5,548 nt of DNA, from contig WFSP01000015.1 in NCBI GenBank assembly GCA_015485995.1, positions 1 through 5,548 of the forward strand, given 5' to 3'. Positions 1 to 5,548 of this stretch are shown piece after piece; position 1 is the stretch's first letter; every line of letters starts with the position of its first letter. Source of the stretch: Caldisericales bacterium. Its GTDB lineage: Bacteria > Caldisericota > Caldisericia > Caldisericales > Caldisericaceae. The translations under genes were made by a program, and so were the position numbers. Below the pieces are notes generated by a model. The model did no database searches. It was not told the DNA's origin and saw only the letters and a program-made list of their open reading frames with translations.

Positions 1-179
1 AAAACTTCTTCTAATAGCCCATCAAATATACCTAAATAAGTCCCAGTACAAACACCTTGACATAGATCCCGATAAAAGAGACAAAATAAAGGATAAAAAC
101 TTATGTTTTTCCTCTTGACAAAGATCGTAGTATCTTTGATGAGGCAATTCGTAATGTTGCATAATTTATTAAAAACCAT
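1..179 (-). CDS. Possible partial minus-strand ORF, unknown product, runs off the left edge
   Basis: Read on the minus strand, an ATG at 179-177 opens 59 codons with no stop up to position 1. The 3' end lies outside the window. The stretch at residues 36-59 (YRDLCQGVCTGTYLG then IFDGLLEEV) has a protein-like mix of Gly, Cys and acidic residues. The first 35 residues look more like translated AT-rich noncoding DNA. No Shine-Dalgarno site precedes the ATG; upstream on that strand lies only AAATTATATTAT. An in-frame GTG at 200-198 is an alternative start, also without a ribosome-binding site, and the frame stays open further into the antisense of the rpsO leader. I do not recognise a family. If real, the gene is divergent from rpsO and its start overlaps the rpsO promoter. 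It could equally be a decayed remnant or a chance open frame. A competing + strand frame (2-118) is less protein-like. Confidence 0.25.
   Translation of the reverse strand, partial: MVFNKLCNITNCLIKDTTIFVKRKNISFYPLFCLFYRDLCQGVCTGTYLGIFDGLLEEV
119..138. repeat. Short perfect inverted repeat upstream of rpsO
   Basis: CAAAGAT (119-125) and ATCTTTG (132-138) are exact reverse complements separated by six bases (CGTAGT). The left arm overlaps a perfect TTGACA hexamer at 115-120, and the right arm overlaps the TTGATG of a possible second promoter. The size and symmetry fit an operator for a dimeric regulator. A weak hairpin, or a coincidence within the minus-strand reading frame, would explain it as well. 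No regulator gene is visible here. Confidence 0.3.
136..165 (+). promoter_or_regulatory. Weak alternative promoter for the rpsO operon
   Basis: TTGATG (136-141, four matches to the -35 consensus) and CATAAT (160-165, five matches to the -10 consensus) are separated by 18 bases. Transcription would start near 172 and include the whole rpsO leader hairpin. The -35 box touches the right arm of the inverted repeat at 119-138. This is consensus matching only, in AT-rich DNA where chance matches are common. Confidence 0.25.
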
Positions 180-184
180 ATAAT
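157..184 (+). promoter_or_regulatory. Likely main promoter of the rpsO operon
   Basis: A perfect TATAAT at 179-184 is preceded, after a 16-base spacer, by TTGCAT (157-162), which keeps the TTG of the -35 consensus. A second overlapping TATAAT lies at 184-189 but has no -35 partner at 16-18 bases. Starting about seven bases after 184 puts the transcript 5' end near 191. That is just before the leader hairpin that begins at 194, so the whole structure would be transcribed. The promoter sits directly in front of rpsO, consistent with rpsO being the first gene of the operon. Confidence 0.5.
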
Positions 185-193
185 ATAATTTGA

Positions 194-262
194 CTTTCAC
201 CGAAGGTTGCCGAATGGCCGACGGTTTCCTTTGATGGAAGAATTTGTTTACAAGGAGGCTAT
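194..262 (+). promoter_or_regulatory. Candidate S15 autoregulatory leader: long hairpin with possible pseudoknot over the rpsO ribosome-binding site
   Basis: The outer stem pairs 194-199 with 235-240 and 201-206 with 228-233. That is 12 pairs including two G-U, interrupted by one C200/A234 mismatch. A TT/TT internal loop (207-208/226-227) leads to an inner stem of GCCG 209-212 with CGGT 222-225, capped by a 9-base loop (213-221). Loop bases ATGGCC (214-219) can pair with GGCTAT (257-262) through six pairs, one of them G-U. This covers the last two Gs of the Shine-Dalgarno site (AAGGAGG, 252-258) and the spacer up to the ATG at 265. Alternatively, 225-231 can pair with all of 252-258 (seven pairs, two G-U), which excludes the hairpin. 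G-U pairs next to C-G pairs occur at 201-202/232-233 and 209-210/224-225, resembling the GU/GC element S15 recognises in 16S rRNA. Repression by S15 at this site is inferred from known rpsO leaders. The pairings themselves were read by eye. Confidence 0.55.
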
Positions 263-264
263 AA

Positions 265-531
265 ATGATTAGCAAAGAAAAGAAAGAAGAAATTGTTAAG
301 AGATTTCAGCGTCACGAAGGTGACACCGGATCTCCAGAAGTTCAGATCGCACTACTTACTGAAAGAATTGCAGAACTTACTGAGCACTTGAAGAAATTCA
401 AAAAAGATTATGCATCACGCAGAGGTTTATTTAAAATGGTTGGTGAACGCAGAAGGCTCTTAAACTATCTCAAATCCGTCAGCAAAGAAAGGTATCAGAA
501 GACTATTAAAGAATTGAAGTTGAGGGTGTAG
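265..531 (+). CDS. rpsO: 30S ribosomal protein S15
   Basis: This is the small-subunit primary binding protein. It contacts the 16S rRNA central domain at the helix 20-21-22 junction and helix 22, nucleates platform assembly with S6, S18 and S11, and takes part in an intersubunit bridge. The 88 residues match the normal bacterial length. The signature [17 protein letters not shown] spans residues 19-35, the RNA-binding loop DYASRRGL spans 48-55, and the basic helix ERRRLLNYL spans 61-69. The ATG at 265 follows a perfect AAGGAGG at 252-258 with a six-base spacer, so the start is secure. It is the first gene of the operon, behind a promoter and a structured leader that probably mediates feedback control by S15 itself. 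The pnp ATG lies one base after its stop codon, and the rpsO 3' end carries the pnp ribosome-binding site, so the two are probably translationally coupled. Confidence 0.98.
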   Translation: MISKEKKEEIVKRFQRHEGDTGSPEVQIALLTERIAELTEHLKKFKKDYASRRGLFKMVGERRRLLNYLKSVSKERYQKTIKELKLRV

Positions 532-532
532 T

Positions 533-2626
533 ATGAGTGAAAAGGTAGAAGTAGAAATTGGCGGTAAGCTCATTACGTTCGAATATGGAAAAGTAGCGAA
601 GCAGGCAGGCGGTGCAGTACTTGCATCGTGTGGTGACACTGTTGTATTTGCGTCATCTACAATGGGGAAAGAGCCGTCGGAACCCGCAAATTTTTTCCCT
701 TTAACAGTGGACTACTTCGAAAAAATGTATGCTGTAGGCAAAATTCCGGGTGGATTTTATAAAAGAGAAGGTAGGCCTTCTGAAAAGGAAATTTTAGGGG
801 CGCGCCTTATTGACAGGCCTCTCAGGCCTTTATTTCCTATCCAGTTCAGGCGTCCTGTTCAAATTGTACTTTATGTCCTTTCAGCAGGAGGGGAGATTGC
901 CCCGGAAATTTTAGGAATAAACGCTGCATCTCTTGCGTCCCTTATCTCCGATGAACCGTTTACCGAAGCCGTAGGCGCGGTAAGAGTGGGCCTCATTGAC
1001 GGGAAATTTGTTGTTAACCCTTCGGAGAAAGATATTGATGAGAAAAGTACATTGAATCTCAGCATTGCAGGCACAAAAGAGGCATTGCTTATGATTGAGG
1101 CAGGCTCTAATATTATTTCCGAAGATGAGATGGTCGACGCAATGGCTGTTGCAATTCCAGAAATCCACAAACTTGCAGAAGCGCAGGAAGAACTTAGAAT
1201 GCGTGTTGGAAAGGAGAAAATTGTTGTCCCTGAATTCAATGTGGACGAAAAACTGAAAGAAGAAATTACTCCTCTGTTTCTCTCGAAAATAGAGGAAGCT
1301 TTGCAGCACAAAGAGAAGCTGAACAGAGAGCATGCTTTGGATGAAATAAAAGAGGAAATCGTAAAAGAAGTCATTGAACAAAATTCTGAAAAGGAAAAAG
1401 ATGTAAATGAAATTTTTGATGATTTATTGAAACACTATATTCGTGAAAAAACGATAAATACAGGTGTGCGTATGGATGGAAGGCCCTACACCGAGATTCG
1501 GCCACTCAGCATTGAAGTAGGGCTACTTAAACGCATACACGGCTCAGCACTTTTTACAAGAGGGCAAACGCAAGTTTTATCCATTGCAACCCTTGCGGGC
1601 AAGGGTGAGGGGCAACTCGTTGAATCTCTTAAAACAGAGATGACAAAACGTTATATGCATTATTATAATTTTCCTGCCTTTTCTGTGGGAGAGGTAAAGC
1701 CGATGAGGGGCCCGAGTAGAAGGGAAATAGGGCACGGAGCTCTTGCAGAGCGTGCGATTGTTCCGGTGCTTCCTGATGAAGAAGAGTTCCCCTATACGAT
1801 AAGAGTTGTTTCTGAGGTAATGGAATCTAATGGCTCTACGTCTATGGCATCTACCTGTGGTTCGACACTTGCTTTAATGGATGCAGGCGTACCGATTAAA
1901 AAACCTGTTGCAGGCATTGCGATGGGACTTATGAAGGAAGGGGAAAAATATGCAATTCTCACTGATATTCAGGGTGCGGAAGATCATCTCGGAGATATGG
2001 ATTTTAAAGTAACCGGAACTGAAGACGGCATCACTGCATTACAAATGGATATTAAATTAAAAGGTATTTCCCTTGATATTATCAGAAAGGCATTGTATCA
2101 GGCCAAAGAGGCAAGGTTATTTATTTTGGATAAGATGCTTAGCGTTATCCCGGCGCCGCGTAGTAATATTTCTCCTTATGCGCCTCGCATATTTACACTC
2201 CAGGTAAACACTGATAAAATAGGCTTGCTCATAGGCCCTGGGGGTAAAACAATAAGGAGTATTATTGGTGATACTGATGCGGATATTAACATCGAGCCCG
2301 ATGGGAAAGTGTTTATTTCCGCTCCGGATGAAGAAATCGGTGAAAAACTGAAGGAGAAAATTCTTGCACTGATAGAAGAACCGGAAGCGGGTAAAATCTA
2401 TTCAGGAAAAGTAGTTGATATAAAAGACTTTGGTGCATTTGTTCAGATACTTCCAAGCTATGTGGGCCTTCTGCACGTTTCTCAGCTTTCAGATAAATTT
2501 GTTAAAGATATCAGAAAAGAAGTCCACAAAGGGGATACTTTTAATGTTAAAGTGTTGCGCGTAGATGAGAACGGAAAAATTCAGCTTACTAAAAAGGGAG
2601 TAAAACAAACGGAAAAGGATGAATAA
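533..2626 (+). CDS. pnp: Polyribonucleotide nucleotidyltransferase (PNPase)
   Basis: This phosphorolytic 3'-5' exoribonuclease uses phosphate to release nucleoside diphosphates from RNA; the reverse reaction adds tails. It acts in the cytoplasm as a ring-shaped trimer and often within a degradosome. The 697 residues show the full domain order: first RNase PH core (about 1-145, with LIDRPLRPLFP 91-101), all-helical linker domain (about 150-300), second RNase PH core (about 315-540), KH domain with GPGG loop at 568-571, and S1 domain (about 620-687). Catalytic features are intact: H401 in the GHGALAERA segment, the phosphate-binding SNGSTSMAS (432-440), and the metal-ligand aspartates D484 and D490 in EDHLGDMDF, equivalent to E. 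coli H403, S437-S439, D486 and D492. The middle Ser of the SSS triplet is Thr436. The start uses GAGG/GGTG at 522-528 inside the end of rpsO. The stop codon overlaps the start of the peptidase gene. The one-base gap to rpsO leaves no room for an E. coli-style pnp leader hairpin. Confidence 0.98.
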   Translation: MSEKVEVEIGGKLITFEYGKVAKQAGGAVLASCGDTVVFASSTMGKEPSEPANFFPLTVDYFEKMYAVGKIPGGFYKREGRPSEKEILGARLIDRPLRPLFPIQFRRPVQIVLYVLSAGGEIAPEILGINAASLASLISDEPFTEAVGAVRVGLIDGKFVVNPSEKDIDEKSTLNLSIAGTKEALLMIEAGSNIISEDEMVDAMAVAIPEIHKLAEAQEELRMRVGKEKIVVPEFNVDEKLKEEITPLFLSKIEEALQHKEKLNREHALDEIKEEIVKEVIEQNSEKEKDVNEIFDDLLKHYIREKTINTGVRMDGRPYTEIRPLSIEVGLLKRIHGSALFTRGQTQVLSIATLAGKGEGQLVESLKTEMTKRYMHYYNFPAFSVGEVKPMRGPSRREIGHGALAERAIVPVLPDEEEFPYTIRVVSEVMESNGSTSMASTCGSTLALMDAGVPIKKPVAGIAMGLMKEGEKYAILTDIQGAEDHLGDMDFKVTGTEDGITALQMDIKLKGISLDIIRKALYQAKEARLFILDKMLSVIPAPRSNISPYAPRIFTLQVNTDKIGLLIGPGGKTIRSIIGDTDADINIEPDGKVFISAPDEEIGEKLKEKILALIEEPEAGKIYSGKVVDIKDFGAFVQILPSYVGLLHVSQLSDKFVKDIRKEVHKGDTFNVKVLRVDENGKIQLTKKGVKQTEKDE

Positions 2627-3848
2627 TAATTATATACCTCAAAGCGTTTCAAAGAGCGGTATAAAATATTTTTTAGAGGAAAACCATACATTTCCGTCCG
2701 TTTCCGTTGGCGTATTTGTAAAATCCGGAAGCAGGTATGAAGCTCCGGATAAAAAAGGCATTTCCCATTTTCTTGAACATGCCGTATTTAAAGGCACCAG
2801 TCAACGGACTGCTTTCGAAGTTTCCCACGAGATCGAGAGACTCGGAGGTGAATTGAATGCATATACATCTCCCGAATACACTCTTTTCTATGCAAAATTG
2901 CTTGGCAAACACAGTGAAAAAGCTTTTGACGTGCTTTCTGATATTGTAAAAAATGCTGTTTTTGATAAAGATTTAATAAAAAAGGAAAGAAAGGTGATCC
3001 TTGAGGAGATTCAAGAATATCTTGATAGCCCGGAAGATATTTGCCAGACAGAATCTCTACATTCGATATGGAATGAGGACCCTGTGGCCAATAATCCGTT
3101 GGGCAGCAAAAAAAGCGTAAAGAATATTACAAGGGACGACCTTGCATTAACATTTAAAAAGCTTTTTAATAAAAATAATATTCTTGTTTCAGTTGCAGGC
3201 GATATTAATAAAAAGCGCACGGAGAGCTTTATAGAAAAATATTTCTCTGACTTAAACGAGGAAGTATACATTCCTGGCGCGCAACCCCCCTCTTATTGTT
3301 TTAACGACAGAGTTTTTAAAAAGGACAGCACACAGGCGCATATTGCAGTAACTTTCAAAGGATTCAGGCTTTACACAAAGGAAAGCTTATACCAGTCTAT
3401 TTACACAACAATTCTCGGGGGCAATATGTCCTCTCGTTTGTTTCAGAAGCTCAGGGAAGAACAGGGGCTTGTTTATACGGTTTATGCATATCCTGTCCGC
3501 TATTTTGACACCGGAGGCACAGTAGTATATGCGTCTACTACCCCTGACCAATCTGATAAAGTAAAAAAAGGTATTTTAAAGGAAATTGATAGTATCGCCC
3601 AAAAAGGAGTTAGAAAAGAGGAATTTGCCGATGCAAAGGAATACCTGCTTGGAAATGTTGTGCTCGGGATGGAAGGAATTTCAAGCAGAATGCAAAAAAA
3701 CGGTGTTCAGAGCTTATTTATGGGAAAAGTAGAAAAAATAGATGCTTTAATGAAACGAATAGAAAATGTCCGATATTCTGAATTTAATGAATTTGCAAAG
3801 CAACTTTCCCTTTCAAAGCGTGGTAGTGTTTTAGTGGGTGACGTGTAG
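2619..3848 (+). CDS. M16-family zinc metallopeptidase (processing-peptidase-like)
   Basis: This is a predicted cytoplasmic zinc endopeptidase of the mitochondrial-processing-peptidase/YmxG (MlpA-like) type. The physiological substrate is unknown. The inverted zinc motif HFLEH lies at 50-54, with E53 as catalytic base and H50/H54 as ligands. The third ligand is E130, 76 residues after H54, as in the family. The C-terminal half has the expected second M16 fold with SSRLFQKLREEQGLVY (271-286), including the conserved R279 and Y286. The 409 residues fit a two-domain M16B protein working as a homodimer. There is no signal peptide or membrane segment. The ATG at 2619 overlaps the pnp stop by 8 nt. 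AAAAGG abuts the ATG directly and AAGGGAG (2594-2600) is 18 bases away, so neither is an ideal ribosome-binding site and coupled reinitiation from pnp is likely. An M16 gene behind pnp is a recurrent order in Firmicutes. Confidence 0.93.
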   Translation: MNNNYIPQSVSKSGIKYFLEENHTFPSVSVGVFVKSGSRYEAPDKKGISHFLEHAVFKGTSQRTAFEVSHEIERLGGELNAYTSPEYTLFYAKLLGKHSEKAFDVLSDIVKNAVFDKDLIKKERKVILEEIQEYLDSPEDICQTESLHSIWNEDPVANNPLGSKKSVKNITRDDLALTFKKLFNKNNILVSVAGDINKKRTESFIEKYFSDLNEEVYIPGAQPPSYCFNDRVFKKDSTQAHIAVTFKGFRLYTKESLYQSIYTTILGGNMSSRLFQKLREEQGLVYTVYAYPVRYFDTGGTVVYASTTPDQSDKVKKGILKEIDSIAQKGVRKEEFADAKEYLLGNVVLGMEGISSRMQKNGVQSLFMGKVEKIDALMKRIENVRYSEFNEFAKQLSLSKRGSVLVGDV

Positions 3849-4427
3849 ATGGAAGAAAAAAAAGCATTGTTTTCTGAGATTACAAAAGACATTATTGAAT
3901 GCACAAAATGCCCTTTATATAAGACACGCATAAAACCTGTACCCGGCGATGGCTCACTTGATGCGGACATTATGTTTATCGGAGAAGGGCCCGGTAGAAA
4001 TGAGGATAGAACAGGCAAGCCTTTTGTTGGTGCAGCGGGAAAGTTTCTTGATGAGCTTCTATCGAGTATTAGCTTAAAGAGAAGCGATGTGTTTATCGGA
4101 AATGTTGTTAAATGTAGGCCGCCAAATAATAGAGTGCCTACCATTGGTGAGATAGAAGCGTGTAAACCGTATCTGTATGCGCAGATTGCAATTATTCAAC
4201 CTAAAGTAATATGCACGCTGGGCAATACCCCGCTCAAGACCATTATTTCTCCAAATCTCTCCATAGGGAGAATTCATGGAAACGTGCTTGAAAAAGAGGG
4301 CTTTACTTTTATTCCACTCTACCATCCTGCGGCAGCATTGTATCATAATGCGTTAAAAGATACGTTAAAGGAAGATTTCAAAAAGTTAAAAACTTTTTTA
4401 GATGAATTAAAAATGAAAAATTTATAG
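3849..4427 (+). CDS. Family 4 uracil-DNA glycosylase with [4Fe-4S] cluster
   Basis: This enzyme removes uracil from DNA (from cytosine deamination or dUTP incorporation) and starts base excision repair. The four cluster cysteines are present with family spacing: C18 and C21 (CTKC), C89 (NVVKCRPP) and C105 (EACKPY), with 15 residues between the last two. Motif A is GEGPGRNED at 45-53, where family 4 enzymes have GEGPG rather than the GQDPY of family 1. F59 in GKPFVGAAG (57-64) fits the uracil-stacking residue. Motif B is the YHPAA segment, with H159 and P160. The 192 residues match the usual length, and nothing essential is missing. The ATG begins on the base after the peptidase stop codon. 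GGGTG at 3836-3840, inside the upstream gene, is the likely weak ribosome-binding site, so coupling is probable. Its place in a ribosomal/RNA-decay operon suggests constitutive expression. A member of a close but non-glycosylase branch of the superfamily cannot be fully excluded. Confidence 0.95.
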   Translation: MEEKKALFSEITKDIIECTKCPLYKTRIKPVPGDGSLDADIMFIGEGPGRNEDRTGKPFVGAAGKFLDELLSSISLKRSDVFIGNVVKCRPPNNRVPTIGEIEACKPYLYAQIAIIQPKVICTLGNTPLKTIISPNLSIGRIHGNVLEKEGFTFIPLYHPAAALYHNALKDTLKEDFKKLKTFLDELKMKNL

Positions 4428-4446
4428 TTTAAGGAGGATTTTTAGA

Positions 4447-5548
4447 ATGAGGAGAAAAAATATTATTGTGATTTTGCTCATCTTAGTTGTATTTGTTTTC
4501 TCCCTCTGGGTTGATGTTACCGGTTTTAGTGTGTCGAACAAACCGCTGGACCAGCTCAGTGGTGCAGAAGCATATTTTAAACCGCGGTTAGGGCTTGACC
4601 TTCACGGAGGCGTTCATTTTGTGCTTCAAGCAGAAGACACAAAAAACGTTAAGGTTACTCCGGAATCGATGCAAACGACCCTTCAAGTTTTGAGGAAAAG
4701 GGTAAATAACCTCGGTTTAAGTGAAGCGGTTGTTGTACAGGAAAAGGGAGCAAACTGGAAGAGGATTGATGTGGAACTCCCCGGATGGAAAGACCCGGAA
4801 AAAGCAAAAGAACTTATCGGGCAAACTGCCCTGCTTCAGTTTAAGGATGAAAGCGGGAAAGTTGTTTTAACAGGTGCGCATATTAAAGATGCACGTCTTG
4901 CATTCAGTAAGGATTCAAAAAGCCTTGGGGAACCCATAATAGAATTTACGTTGGATTCCGAAGGTACCAAAATTTTTGCAGATGTTACGCAGGCAAATAT
5001 AAATAAAAAAATCGCGATTTATCTCGATAATAAACTGCTTATGAGTCCCGTAGTCCAGAACCCTATTACTACCGGCAAAGGAATTATTACAGGCGGATTT
5101 ACTAAAGAACAGGCGGCGGATTATGCGGCGCTTCTAAGGAGTGGCGCGTTACCTGTCAAACTTACGTTCCTTACGGAAGAAGTTGTCGGGCCTACTCTCG
5201 GCTCGCACTCAGTAAGAATGGCACTTATAGCCGCGATTGTAGCTATCCTTCTTATATTCCTTTATATGATAATTTTTTACAGATATCTTGGGCTGATAGC
5301 CTCAGCTGCTCTTGTATTCTATCTTGCATTAGAGCTTGCCCTTCTGCTTCTTCTACACGCAACATTCTCGCTTCCTGCAATCGGTGGTGCAATCCTATCT
5401 CTTGGTATGGCAGTCGATATTAATGTTATCGTATTTGAAAGGATGAAAGAGGAACTTGCTTCCGGTAAATCTGCAAAGGCAATCATTGCGGCAGGTTTTG
5501 CAAAAGCGTTCAGAACCGTATTTGACTCGAACCTTACTGTTCTTATCG
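4447..5548 (+). CDS. secD: Protein translocase subunit SecD (5' part; runs off the right edge)
   Basis: SecD works with SecF as a membrane accessory of SecYEG, using the ion gradient to complete export of preproteins. The visible 367 residues start with a transmembrane helix (about 5-22), followed by the conserved LGLDLHGGVHFVLQ (48-61) at the entry to the extracytoplasmic P1 region. RSGALPVKL (231-239) and VGPTLGSHSV (247-256) precede the second helix (about 257-278). Two further helices follow at about 281-304 and 308-331. GMAVDINVIVFERMKEE (320-336) carries D324, the equivalent of the conserved transport-linked aspartate in TM4. The frame is still open at the window edge in the segment before the last helices. 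The P1 region is short (about 230 residues between TM1 and TM2), as in compact SecDs outside Proteobacteria. The usual GLDLQGG is GLDLHGG here. The ATG at 4447 follows AAGGAGG (4431-4437) with a nine-base spacer, 19 nt after the glycosylase stop. secF is expected next, or fused. Confidence 0.96.
   Translation, partial: MRRKNIIVILLILVVFVFSLWVDVTGFSVSNKPLDQLSGAEAYFKPRLGLDLHGGVHFVLQAEDTKNVKVTPESMQTTLQVLRKRVNNLGLSEAVVVQEKGANWKRIDVELPGWKDPEKAKELIGQTALLQFKDESGKVVLTGAHIKDARLAFSKDSKSLGEPIIEFTLDSEGTKIFADVTQANINKKIAIYLDNKLLMSPVVQNPITTGKGIITGGFTKEQAADYAALLRSGALPVKLTFLTEEVVGPTLGSHSVRMALIAAIVAILLIFLYMIIFYRYLGLIASAALVFYLALELALLLLLHATFSLPAIGGAILSLGMAVDINVIVFERMKEELASGKSAKAIIAAGFAKAFRTVFDSNLTVLI

Noticed and set aside
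2..118. Open + strand frame ending with TGA at 116-118 as the 3' end of an upstream gene
   Set aside because: The 38 residues are rich in Lys, Asp and Ile with no recognisable motif, and the opposite-strand frame over the same bases looks more protein-like.
115..136. TTGACA (115-120) with TATCTT (131-136) as a promoter
   Set aside because: The spacer is only 10 bases, far from the 16-18 needed by sigma70-type polymerase.
194..250. The rpsO leader hairpin as a rho-independent terminator of an upstream gene
   Set aside because: The stem is interrupted, and the bases after it (AATTTGTTTA) do not form a clean U tract. A promoter and the rpsO ribosome-binding site flank it closely, so a leader regulatory role fits better.
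871..1381. Two long minus-strand open frames inside pnp
   Set aside because: They lie wholly antisense to well-conserved PNPase sequence. Their Ser/Phe-rich translations are typical of shadow frames, and they have no family motifs.
2673..4346. Minus-strand open frames antisense to the peptidase and glycosylase genes
   Set aside because: They are antisense shadows of two genes with intact catalytic motifs. Their translations carry no recognisable domain.
4428..4446. A separate promoter or terminator between the glycosylase gene and secD
   Set aside because: The 19-base gap holds only the AAGGAGG ribosome-binding site and spacer, with no hairpin and no promoter boxes.

Overview
The window is a stretch of bacterial chromosome carrying one tightly packed housekeeping operon on the + strand: rpsO (ribosomal protein S15), pnp (polynucleotide phosphorylase), an M16-family zinc peptidase, a family 4 [4Fe-4S] uracil-DNA glycosylase, and the first 367 codons of secD, which runs off the right edge. 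The sequence looks AT-leaning, and the Shine-Dalgarno sites before rpsO and secD are canonical AAGGAGG. An M16 peptidase just behind pnp is an arrangement known from Firmicutes and related anaerobes. Together with the Fe-S uracil-DNA glycosylase, which is common in thermophiles and anaerobes, this suggests a low-GC, probably anaerobic bacterium. The window does not fix the phylum.

Positions 1-264 are upstream of the operon. They hold a candidate sigma70-type promoter (-10 TATAAT at 179-184), a weaker alternative promoter, a 7-bp inverted repeat at 119-138, and an open but unproven minus-strand reading frame that leaves the window at position 1. The most notable element is the rpsO leader at 194-262. 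It contains a long imperfect hairpin whose loop can pair over 6 bp with the end of the Shine-Dalgarno site and the spacer before the rpsO ATG. This has the logic of the E. coli S15 autoregulatory pseudoknot. A second, mutually exclusive pairing can also mask the Shine-Dalgarno site.

From 265 to the end almost every base is coding. rpsO and pnp are 1 nt apart, pnp and the peptidase gene overlap by 8 nt, the peptidase and glycosylase genes abut, and secD follows after 19 nt behind its own strong ribosome-binding site. No terminator or internal promoter was seen, so a single polycistronic message is likely. It would join translation (S15), RNA turnover (PNPase), peptide processing (M16), DNA uracil repair and protein export (SecD, presumably followed by SecF outside the window). 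All domain signatures and catalytic residues checked are intact. I found no mobile element, CRISPR array, RNA gene or evident novel multi-gene system. The points worth pursuing are regulatory (rpsO leader) and architectural.
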